Part shown: positions 1-5,588 of the stretch, piece by piece
Layout: each line of letters opens with the position of its first letter
Position numbering within the stretch: the stretch's first letter is position 1
Assembly (NCBI GenBank): GCA_050011095.1
Contig: JBEKJU010000177.1
Location: 1 to 7,617 of the forward strand
Length of the DNA stretch: 7,617 nucleotides
Reading direction: 5' to 3'
Source of the DNA: JBEKJU01 sp050011095
Lineage (GTDB): Bacteria; Desulfobacterota; Syntrophorhabdia; Syntrophorhabdales; WCHB1-27
Position numbers and translations under genes: made by a program
The notes under the pieces: model-generated
Databases searched by the model: none
Seen by the model: only the letters and a program-made list of their open reading frames with translations
Told to the model about the DNA's origin: nothing

Positions 1-213
1 ATCGGGATCGGCACCGCCATATCGGTTCTGTTTTTCGTCGAATCCTTCGCGACGACAACGGGTCTCGGCTACCTCATCATGGACGCATGGGCCCGCATGG
101 ACTACGGCCAGCTTTTCAACGGCATCGTCGGGATGGCCCTTCTGGGAATCCTGCTGTATGAGGCGCTCAACGTGCTCGAACCCCGACTTTGCCCGTGGAA
201 GTATCCGTCCCGC
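1..213 (+). other. ABC importer inner-membrane permease, C-terminal domain (SsuC/TauC/ThiX type), truncated by window
   Basis: The frame from base 1 reads IGIGTAISVLFFVES, then GLGYLIMDAW, a further membrane helix, and LEPRLCPWKY. This is the usual final stretch of BPD_transp_1 permeases of the sulfonate/taurine/thiamine-precursor group, which normally end a few residues after a Cys-Pro-Trp or similar basic tail. The rest of the permease lies before the window, probably with an ATPase and a substrate-binding protein. The reading frame does not stop here but runs on through a linker of about 25 residues into the UbiA domain. Its substrate cannot be told from this fragment. Confidence 0.72.
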
Positions 214-1122
214 GCCGAGGAGGTTGAGCCGGCGGTGACGGAAGCACTTATACGGGTGGGACGCAGGGCGGGGATGTACGGCCGCCTGATCAAGTTCGAG
301 CACACGGTCTTTGCGCTGCCCTTTGCCCTTGCCGCGCTGCTTCTCGCAATGCGGCAGTTTCCCGTTACCTTCAGGCAGGGATTCTGGATCGTAATGGCCA
401 TGGTCGGGGCGAGGTCTGCGGCAATGGGCTTTAACCGCCTGGTTGATGCCCCGCTCGACGGAAGAAATCCAAGAACCGCCGACCGCGAACTGCCGACCGG
501 GCAGGTTACCGAGAAAGAAACGCGGGCCTTCGTGGCGGCCTCGGGCCTGCTCTTCATCCTCTCCGCATTCTTTATCTCCCCTACCTGTTTCTGGTGTTCC
601 TTCGTGGTGCTGGCCTTTCTCCTTAGTTACTCATTCACCAAGCGATTCACTTGGTTATCCCATCTGGCGCTGGGAATTGCCATCGGCCTGGCCCCCCTCG
701 GCGTCTGGGTGGCGATCACCGGCGGCCTGTCAATGAGAATCGCCGTCCTGTCCCTCGCCCTTTGCGCCTATATCGCCGGTTTTGATATCCTCTACGCCTG
801 CCAGGACGTGGAATTCGACAGACAGGAGGGGCTTTGTTCCATGCCGGCGCAGTTCGGCGCGAGAAGGGCCATGCGTATCTCGGGCCTCTTCCACGCGATC
901 GCCTTTGCCTCCCTCCTTTCCCTGTTCTGGCTCTTCAGCCTGTCCGTGGTTTACCTCTGTTTTGTTCTTGTCATCGGCGCGCTGCTCGTGATCGAGCATT
1001 ATCTGGTAACACCGGAGAATCTTTCCCGGATCCACGTTGCCTTCTATCGGATCAACAGTGTCATATCGCTCCTCATCTTTGCCGCCTTGATGACTGAGGA
1101 GGTCTTGAGGCGGTTTGCATGA
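1..1122 (+). CDS. mqnP: ABC permease C-terminal segment continuing in frame into a UbiA-family prenyltransferase (MqnP-like); 5' end outside window
   Basis: The frame is open from base 1 to the TGA at 1120-1122. Counting from the ATG at 79, residues 67-347 form a complete UbiA-family integral-membrane prenyltransferase. The first Asp-rich motif is N119-R-L-V-D123-A-P-L-D127, and the second is Y239-A-C-Q-D243-V-E-F-D247; these bind Mg-diphosphate of the polyprenyl donor. Eight or nine hydrophobic segments span roughly residues 76 to 340. The IKFEHTVFALPFA opening and the following UbiD gene point to the menaquinone type, which prenylates the naphthoate acceptor, rather than ubiquinone UbiA. 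Upstream of about residue 45 the frame instead encodes the end of an ABC importer permease. No stop separates the two, so this is either a true fusion or two proteins with an internal start (GTG 235, GTG 256 or ATG 274). UbiA identity is firm; the exact start and the substrate are inferred. Confidence 0.85.
   Translation: MGIGTAISVLFFVESFATTTGLGYLIMDAWARMDYGQLFNGIVGMALLGILLYEALNVLEPRLCPWKYPSRAEEVEPAVTEALIRVGRRAGMYGRLIKFEHTVFALPFALAALLLAMRQFPVTFRQGFWIVMAMVGARSAAMGFNRLVDAPLDGRNPRTADRELPTGQVTEKETRAFVAASGLLFILSAFFISPTCFWCSFVVLAFLLSYSFTKRFTWLSHLALGIAIGLAPLGVWVAITGGLSMRIAVLSLALCAYIAGFDILYACQDVEFDRQEGLCSMPAQFGARRAMRISGLFHAIAFASLLSLFWLFSLSVVYLCFVLVIGALLVIEHYLVTPENLSRIHVAFYRINSVISLLIFAALMTEEVLRRFA
218..237 (+). 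promoter_or_regulatory. Internal Shine-Dalgarno AGGAGG with in-frame GTG, possible independent start of the UbiA protein
   Basis: AGGAGG at 218-223 is a perfect anti-16S match. It lies inside the linker between the permease tail and the UbiA domain, 11 bases before an in-frame GTG at 235. Starting there gives a UbiA of about 295 residues, a normal family length. GTG 256 and ATG 274 are further in-frame candidates with poorer sites. The spacing is slightly long, and the bases also encode linker residues, so chance is possible. Confidence 0.4.
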
Positions 1123-3002
1123 AAGGCGCGGGACCCGTGAAAAGATATGGGTATGAGAATCTGAGGGATTTTATAGCGGCCCTCGAATCCGAAGGCGAGC
1201 TTTTGCGGATCGGCGCGCCGGTTTCCCCCCTGCTTGAGATTACGGAGATCACGGACAGGGCCTCGAAGAGCCCCGAAGGCGGTAAGGCGCTTCTCTTCGA
1301 GCAGGTCGAAGGATCATCCATGCCCGTGCTCACCAACGCACTGGGCAGCATGAAGAGAATCTGCATGGGCCTCGGCGTGGGCGACCTCGACGAGCTTGGT
1401 CACCGGCTCAGGGAGATACTCACGCTGACGCCGCCCGAAACCTGGCACGACAAGATCGGCCTCCTCAAGAACGCGCTCGGGTGGTCCCGATTCCTCCCGA
1501 GGAGACTCTCCCGTCTTTCCTCTCCCCCCTGTCAGCAGGTAATCCTGAAAGGGGATGATGTCGACCTCACGCGCCTGCCGATCCTGCATTGCTGGCCGGG
1601 TGACGCGGGCCGGTTTATCACGCTGCCCCTCGTATTTTCGAAGAATGCGAAAGGACAGCGGAATGTGGGCATGTACCGCGTGCAGGTATTTGACCGGAAT
1701 ATCGCGGGGATGCACTGGCACATCCATAAAGACGGGTCGCATCATTTTTATGAATATGGGGGCGCGGGGAAAAGGATGGAGGTGGCCGTGGCCATAGGGA
1801 CGGACCCCGCCGTGACCTACGCGGCCACCGCACCGATGCCTTACGGCGTCAACGAGATGCTCCTGGCGGGCTTCGTGAGAAGGAGGCCCGTGAGAATGGC
1901 GCGGTGCGCCACCGTCTCCCTCGATGTCCCGGCGGAGGCGGAGATCGTGCTCGAAGGCTACGTCGAGCCGGGAGAGGAGCGCATGGAAGGCCCCTTCGGC
2001 GATCATACGGGTTTCTACTCCGCCGCCGGGCTCTACCCGGTCTTTCATGTCACCGCCATCACCCACAGGAGAGATGCGGTCTACAGCGCCACCGTCGTGG
2101 GCCGGCCGCCAATGGAGGACTGCTACCTGGCCAAGGCCACGGAAAGGATCTTTCTGCCCCTCCTCCAGGCAATTCTCCCGGAGCTTGTGGAGTACCGTAT
2201 GCCCTGGGAGGGCGTTTTCCACAATCTGGTCCTGGCTTCCATCGAAAAGCGTTATCCAGGCCATGCAACGAGGGTGATGCACGCCCTTTGGGGCTCTGGA
2301 CAGATGGCCTTCTGTAAGGCGATTTTTGTGCTGGATGCCCCGGTAGATCTGTCAAACGGGACGGAGGTCGCGAGGACGATACTGAATACCGTTGACCTGG
2401 AAAGAGATATTGTACTTTCCACGGGCATTATCGATGTGCTCGACCACGCATCGCCAAGGCCCCTCACAGGAGGAAAAATCGGCGTGGATGCCACGGCGAG
2501 TACGACCGGCGAGGGCGCCAGGACGCGCCTCGACGCCGCGCAACGGCCGGTCCCCTCGGAGAAAGACCTGGTCGGTCTCTGCCGCGAGAGAGACCCCCGC
2601 ATCCTCGACTGTCGCCTCCTCTTCCCCGACACGGCGCACCCCCTTGTCCTCTTGAGCGTGGGGGACGGGGAAGGGAGGGGTGCGCTCATCGAACTTCTGC
2701 TTTCATCGACCTTCCTGCCCTCCGGCAGTATAAGCGTGCTTTTTGACGTGCCCGTGAACGCGGGGACAGACGCGGAAGCCCTCTGGCGCGCGGCCGCCAA
2801 CGTGGACCCGGGCCGGGATATCGCGATCCGCGGCAATCGGATGGTGATCGATGCGACGGCGAAAAAGGGGCAGGCGCCGATGAGGCCTTGGCCCGAGGAG
2901 ATCAGGATGAGCCTGGCCGTGGGACAGAGGGTGACGGCGAGGGCGGGGGTGTTGGGGATTCCCGACGAGATGGCTGAGATCGATCCGTCTCGATATATCT
3001 AG
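1119..3002 (+). CDS. mqnL: UbiD-family menaquinone biosynthesis decarboxylase (SCO4490-type, MqnL-like)
   Basis: This 627-residue protein should decarboxylate the (prenylated) naphthoate intermediate of menaquinone synthesis using prenylated FMN and a metal. Expected UbiD/Fdc1 landmarks are present with correct spacing. N182 and R187 (NVGMYR) match Fdc1 N168/R173. H203 in HIHKDGS is a probable metal-ligand histidine, and E246 in NEMLLAGF a probable metal-ligand glutamate. E290 and D295 (EGPFGDHTG) match Fdc1 E277/E282. Later family signatures include ITHRRDAVYSATVVGRPPMED, KRYPGHATRVMHALWG and DHASPRP. The length exceeds UbiD proper (about 490) and fits the longer menaquinone family. The ATG overlaps the UbiA stop as ATGA, with TTGAGG at 1105-1110 as a plausible ribosome site; GTG 1137 is an alternative. 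No UbiX/MqnM gene, needed to make prFMN, is visible in the window. The family is certain; the exact substrate is inferred. Confidence 0.93.
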   Translation: MKGAGPVKRYGYENLRDFIAALESEGELLRIGAPVSPLLEITEITDRASKSPEGGKALLFEQVEGSSMPVLTNALGSMKRICMGLGVGDLDELGHRLREILTLTPPETWHDKIGLLKNALGWSRFLPRRLSRLSSPPCQQVILKGDDVDLTRLPILHCWPGDAGRFITLPLVFSKNAKGQRNVGMYRVQVFDRNIAGMHWHIHKDGSHHFYEYGGAGKRMEVAVAIGTDPAVTYAATAPMPYGVNEMLLAGFVRRRPVRMARCATVSLDVPAEAEIVLEGYVEPGEERMEGPFGDHTGFYSAAGLYPVFHVTAITHRRDAVYSATVVGRPPMEDCYLAKATERIFLPLLQAILPELVEYRMPWEGVFHNLVLASIEKRYPGHATRVMHALWGSGQMAFCKAIFVLDAPVDLSNGTEVARTILNTVDLERDIVLSTGIIDVLDHASPRPLTGGKIGVDATASTTGEGARTRLDAAQRPVPSEKDLVGLCRERDPRILDCRLLFPDTAHPLVLLSVGDGEGRGALIELLLSSTFLPSGSISVLFDVPVNAGTDAEALWRAAANVDPGRDIAIRGNRMVIDATAKKGQAPMRPWPEEIRMSLAVGQRVTARAGVLGIPDEMAEIDPSRYI

Positions 3003-3033
3003 CGCCCATACGGTCGCGGCTGCCTACTGCGGA

Positions 3034-3750
3034 TTATTTTCCTTCGTCAAATTTCTCGAGCGCCGCGATATAGGAAAGCAGTCGTTTTTTCGCGTCTTCG
3101 TGGATATCACAGAATTCTATGCCCATGCCGATTCTCTTGGCGTCCCGTTGTATCCTCTTCACATCACCTGTAAATTGTATCCTGTCTTCCATCCCCGGCA
3201 TCTGCAAATGAAGAATGGCCCGGTCATTCACCTTCAAGTCAGGCAGAGCCTGGTCGGGTGATTCTCTTATCATATCAAAGCTGCACCCCGTACTGCTGAT
3301 ATCGGCAATTATTCCATTAAAGACACAATCCTCGACAATCCCGCTCTCCTTGGGTTTTTCAGCGGCCAGATCGGCGGGAAGATAGCAAGCCATCCTCTTG
3401 CTGCCCCGGAGGGCATGGCGGGCGATCAATGCCGGGTAAGTGATGAATAGCAGCCTTACGGGCTCATCTGTCACCCCGAGAAGGTCTGATTGAAATGCCA
3501 GGGCATCTCCCCCGCTGATGTAGCGCACGGTAACCTTGTTCCCCTTGAAGAGCTTGGACGAGATCGAGTATTGGGTAGGTGGATACTTGAGAATCAGGCA
3601 GGTGTCAGGCAGGCAGCCCACCGACACGCTGTTCATCCTCACGGTGACCCCCTCGATTTCGATTTGCAGCCGTGTGCCAATAGGGAAAAAGGAAGATTGG
3701 CCGGGCCTGCCGATGCCGTATAAAGAAATAAGGTCGTCTTCGGTATTCAT
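3034..3750 (-). CDS. YcgR-like PilZ-domain cyclic-di-GMP-binding protein
   Basis: This 238-residue soluble protein has two parts. Residues about 10-105 form a beta-rich N-terminal region like the YcgR N-terminal (PilZN) domain, starting at FPIGTRLQIEIEG. Residues about 111-230 form a PilZ domain carrying both c-di-GMP-binding motifs: R115-G-S-K-R119 (RxxxR) and D150-I-S-S-T-G155 (D/NxSxxG). No signal peptide or membrane helix is seen, so it should act in the cytoplasm. YcgR-like proteins bind c-di-GMP and modulate flagellar motors or other surface functions; the target here is unknown, since no motility or exopolysaccharide gene is nearby. The start is supported by GGTGAGGT five bases before the ATG. 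It is a single gene convergent with the decarboxylase (31-base gap, no clear terminator) and divergent from the glycosylase. Confidence 0.9.
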   Translation of the reverse strand: MNTEDDLISLYGIGRPGQSSFFPIGTRLQIEIEGVTVRMNSVSVGCLPDTCLILKYPPTQYSISSKLFKGNKVTVRYISGGDALAFQSDLLGVTDEPVRLLFITYPALIARHALRGSKRMACYLPADLAAEKPKESGIVEDCVFNGIIADISSTGCSFDMIRESPDQALPDLKVNDRAILHLQMPGMEDRIQFTGDVKRIQRDAKRIGMGIEFCDIHEDAKKRLLSYIAALEKFDEGK

Positions 3751-3882
3751 GGTTTACCTCACCTACAGTCAACTGACCGTTCACAAAACTGTGGTATTGG
3801 TACGCGCCTTCTCAGGTTGCCTTCGGACCGCCCGCGGGGACCGGCCCGTGATGAAATGTCCCCTTCGCCCCTTTCCCGGTAC

Positions 3883-3935
3883 ATTATACTACTCATTTTC
3901 ATTCCATGAGAGTCAAGTTAATAATCACGGATTTT
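3883..3935 (-). promoter_or_regulatory. Possible sigma70-type promoter for the PilZ gene
   Basis: On the minus strand a perfect TATAAT lies at 3888-3883, about 130 bases before the PilZ start. A weak -35 (TCTCAT, 3911-3906) would have 17-base spacing; a better TTGACT (3916-3911) has an atypical 22-base spacing. Upstream on the same strand are an A7 run and an AT-rich stretch (about 3917-3938) that could act as an UP element. This is the only AT-rich patch in the 266-base divergent spacer 3751-4016. The rest of that spacer holds nothing I recognise. The same box reads TATACT on the plus strand but has no -35 there. Confidence 0.4.
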
Positions 3936-4016
3936 TTTGTCGTCGTATCATGCCGGAAGGTGGCGGGCGCACGGGTCGGCTTCACACGTTGGCCGCCTTG
4001 TGGTAGCCTATAGCGG

Positions 4017-4676
4017 ATGAGAAAACGACTCCTCGAAATATTCGAGAGGCTCCTTGCCGCATTCGGCCGGCGTCACTGGTGGCCGGGCGATTCTCCCCTA
4101 GAGGTCATGGTGGGGGCGATCCTCACGCAGAATACGTCTTGGCGGAACGTCGAGAGGGCGATCGATAATATGAAGGACAGGGGTCTATTGGATATGGGCG
4201 CCCTCCACCTGATAGAGGAGGATTCCCTCGCGGAAATCATAAGGCCGGCGGGGTTCTACCGCCTGAAATCGAAGCGCCTGAAGGCGTTTATCACGGACTT
4301 CCACGAGAGGTATGGCGGCCTGATCGAGAACACGCGCCACGTGCCGACAGGGAAGCTTCGCGATCAACTCCTTTCGGTAAAGGGGGTGGGCCCGGAGACG
4401 GCCGACAGCATCCTCCTCTATGCCCTCGACCGCCCTGTTTTTGTGGTTGACGCCTATACGAAGCGTTTCCTAACGAATCACATGATGTATGACGGCGGCT
4501 ACGAGTATCACGAGGTGCAGAGGTTCTTCATGGACAATCTTCCCGAGGATGCGTATATCATGAATGAGTTCCACGCGCTTCTTGTCTGCCTCTGCCAGCG
4601 CCATTGCAAAAAGAGGCCCGACTGCCCGGCGTGTCCCCTCTTCGGGGACCGGGGCGCGGGCGCCCAGGGAGGATGA
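4017..4676 (+). CDS. HhH-GPD superfamily DNA glycosylase, endonuclease III-like (MagIII-like, probably monofunctional)
   Basis: This 219-residue protein should remove damaged bases in base-excision repair. LTQNTSWRNVERAI (residues 36-49) is the typical helix with the Gln-Asn pair. The helix-hairpin-helix spans about 118-137 (LLSVKGVGPETADSILLYAL), followed by FVVD145AYTKR, where D145 matches E. coli endonuclease III D138. At the lyase-lysine position (EndoIII K120, 18 residues before the Asp) there is E127, as in Helicobacter MagIII, so AP-lyase activity is unlikely. A C-terminal Fe-S-like cluster shows C197-X5-C203-X2-C206, but the final fourth cysteine is missing; C191 and C193 lie just upstream. 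Alkylated purines are a possible substrate by analogy to MagIII, but this is unproven. An in-frame TAG at 4011 fixes ATG 4017 as the first possible start; no good Shine-Dalgarno precedes it. Confidence 0.9.
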   Translation: MRKRLLEIFERLLAAFGRRHWWPGDSPLEVMVGAILTQNTSWRNVERAIDNMKDRGLLDMGALHLIEEDSLAEIIRPAGFYRLKSKRLKAFITDFHERYGGLIENTRHVPTGKLRDQLLSVKGVGPETADSILLYALDRPVFVVDAYTKRFLTNHMMYDGGYEYHEVQRFFMDNLPEDAYIMNEFHALLVCLCQRHCKKRPDCPACPLFGDRGAGAQGG

Positions 4677-4752
4677 GGCATAGGGGGCGCGGCGGGCCAT
4701 GTGCGGGCAGCAGTTTTGAAAGCGCCTTGCAAGCCCGTGCGGAATCCGTTAC

Positions 4753-4777
4753 TATAATGGGAAACAGGGACTATAAT
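4753..4777 (+). promoter_or_regulatory. Tandem TATAAT boxes, likely promoter region for DUF3842-CooT
   Basis: The octamer ACTATAAT occurs twice, at 4751-4758 and 4770-4777, start to start 19 bases, in an otherwise GC-rich 215-base spacer (4677-4891). Either TATAAT could be a -10 box. Candidate -35 elements are imperfect: TTGCAA at 4727-4732 is 20 bases from the first box, and TTACTA at 4749-4754 is 17 bases from the second. The arrangement may be two overlapping promoters or a repeated operator half. Transcription from the second box would start near 4784. Confidence 0.45.
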
Positions 4778-4808
4778 AAAGGGCGAGGCCCTAAGGACGA
4801 AGGAGAAC

Positions 4809-4895
4809 TTGGCGCGCCTCCATCTCGTGACGGAGGCGGATGATCGCGCGGTGGATGCGCCGGGGCTTATTGACTCGATCGGGTTTGTGCGATGA
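4809..4895 (+). CDS. Possible 28-codon leader peptide (TTG start) coupled to DUF3842
   Basis: A TTG at 4809 follows AAGGAG (4800-4805) by only 3 bases. It opens a 28-codon frame ending in TGA at 4893-4895, which overlaps the DUF3842 ATG as ATGA. The peptide begins LARLHLVTEADD and ends in SIGFVR; I do not recognise it. The DUF3842 gene has no clear Shine-Dalgarno of its own, which makes translational coupling from this frame plausible. Against it are the rare start codon, short spacing and small size. The frame is open back to 4758 but contains no ATG or usable GTG start. Treat as a hypothesis. Confidence 0.25.
   Translation: MARLHLVTEADDRAVDAPGLIDSIGFVR
4815..4838 (+). other. Leader hairpin upstream of DUF3842
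   Basis: CGCCTCC (4815-4821) and GGAGGCG (4832-4838) form a perfect 7-base-pair, G+C-dominated stem with a 10-base loop. It sits immediately after the AAGGAG/TTG site and 53 bases before the DUF3842 start. No U tract follows, so it is not an intrinsic terminator. It could influence ribosome access or mRNA stability; function is unknown. Confidence 0.4.
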
Positions 4896-5314
4896 CGATA
4901 TGCGTGGTGGACGGCCAGGGAGGCAAGATCGGAAGCGCCATCATTTCGAGGCTCAAGGAGCGGCTGAAGGAGCATATCGAGATCATTGCCCTCGGGACGA
5001 ATTCCGCGGCGACCCAGAACATGATGAAGGCGAGGGCCAACCGCGGGGCCTCGGGGGAGAATGCCATTGCCGTGACCGTCGGGAAGGCCGACATCATCAT
5101 CGGTACGATCAACATCCTTATGGCGAATTCGATGCTCGGGGAGTTGACGCCCCGGATGGCGAAGGCCATAGCCGGATCGCGGGCGACGAAGTTCGTGCTG
5201 CCCGTCACGCAGGAGGATGTGATGGTAGTCGGCAAGGGCGACCTTTCCATTCCCCAGATGGTCGGCCTTCTGATGGACATGGTGGAGAAGGAGATAGACA
5301 GATGTGTGAAGTAA
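4892..5314 (+). CDS. DUF3842 family protein
   Basis: This 140-residue cytoplasmic protein has no known function. It opens with a beta strand and a glycine-rich loop, CVVDGQGGKIG (residues 4-14), suggesting a Rossmann-like nucleotide- or ligand-binding fold. The family signatures follow: IIALGTNSAAT (31-41), GASGENAIAV (52-61), KADIIIG (65-71) and ANSMLGELTP (78-87). No membrane segment or signal peptide is seen. ATG 4892 is the only sensible start because an in-frame TGA lies at 4871-4873 and no other start codon follows it. There is no good Shine-Dalgarno, so coupling to upstream translation is possible. Its last 13 bases overlap the CooT-family gene, strong evidence for co-translation and a shared role, probably linked to nickel. 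Family recognition is by motif memory, not a search. Confidence 0.85.
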   Translation: MTICVVDGQGGKIGSAIISRLKERLKEHIEIIALGTNSAATQNMMKARANRGASGENAIAVTVGKADIIIGTINILMANSMLGELTPRMAKAIAGSRATKFVLPVTQEDVMVVGKGDLSIPQMVGLLMDMVEKEIDRCVK

Positions 5315-5493
5315 GGGTGTTCAAAAGGGAAAAGGGCGAAGAGGTCCTGCTCCTCAAGGACGTCTACCTCATTGAGGAGGAAACCGACGGGCTGAGGTTC
5401 GAGACCATCTTCGGTGAGCAGAAGGTATTCGAGGCGGAGATAGAGCAGGTTTCATTGTCGGAGAACAAGGTGGTCATCAGGGAGAAGACATGA
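5302..5493 (+). CDS. CooT family nickel-binding protein
   Basis: This 63-residue protein matches the small CooT family throughout: MCEVRVF at the start, LLLKDVYLIEEE, DGLRFETIFGEQKV (29-42), IEQVSLSENKVVI. Rhodospirillum rubrum CooT is a dimer that binds one Ni(II) through Cys2 and helps mature Ni-containing CO dehydrogenase; Cys2 is present here. The start is fixed by AAGGAG at 5288-5293, eight bases before the ATG, and by the conserved MC terminus. The same frame is open upstream to 4840 across DUF3842, so an automatic caller could extend it wrongly to 217 residues; the upstream part is a His/Arg/Gly/Asp-rich shadow. No coo/acs gene is in the window, so the nickel client is unknown. Confidence 0.88.
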   Translation: MCEVRVFKREKGEEVLLLKDVYLIEEETDGLRFETIFGEQKVFEAEIEQVSLSENKVVIREKT

Positions 5494-5588
5494 TCGGCTC
5501 TTCCTGAGGTCTTTCGGGTGATTTACTTGCGTGGTTGTGCTATAACTCGCTTTGTTTTCCTGGTGGCAGGGGTGAAATGAGACGTGCC
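5494..5588 (+). promoter_or_regulatory. Convergent spacer with an extended -10-like element on the plus strand
   Basis: Between the ends of the CooT gene and hemC, TGCTATAAC (5538-5546) matches an extended -10 box but has no -35. A start near 5553 would run antisense into hemC. A 14-codon ATG frame at 5577-5621 preceded by AGGGG follows it. No convincing intrinsic terminator for either convergent gene is visible in the spacer. Confidence 0.2.

Noticed and set aside
102..557. Minus-strand open frame opposite the permease-UbiA frame
   Set aside because: Arg/Ser/Pro/Ala-rich composition with no family motifs; shadow of the GC-rich real gene.
1314..2282. 322-codon minus-strand open frame inside the UbiD gene
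   Set aside because: His/Arg/Gly/Pro-rich translation opposite a fully conserved UbiD protein; a GC-driven shadow despite its length.
2252..2836. 194-codon minus-strand open frame in the UbiD 3' half
   Set aside because: Ser/Arg/Pro-rich, no recognisable motif, lies opposite conserved UbiD sequence.
3003..3033. Terminator between the convergent UbiD and PilZ genes
   Set aside because: The 31-base gap shows no stable stem with a T run on either strand.
3932..3938. T7 run as a plus-strand intrinsic terminator
   Set aside because: No hairpin precedes it and no plus-strand gene ends there; it fits better as an A-tract upstream of the minus-strand promoter.
3536..4006. 156-codon plus-strand frame spanning the PilZ 5' end and the spacer before the glycosylase
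   Set aside because: Mostly opposite the real PilZ gene, no ribosome site or family resemblance; the end in the spacer is low-information.
4633..4649. Hairpin GTCCCC/GGGGAC near the end of the glycosylase gene as a terminator
   Set aside because: The 6-bp stem lies inside the coding region and is not followed by a U tract.
4604..4843. 79-codon plus-strand frame overlapping the glycosylase end
   Set aside because: Starts inside the glycosylase in another frame and is Gly/Arg/Pro-rich; ATGA contact with a shadow frame at 4840 looks coincidental.
5500..5520. CCTGA...TCGGG stem after the CooT gene as a terminator
   Set aside because: Only about 5 bp including a G-T pair, and only short T runs follow; too weak to call.
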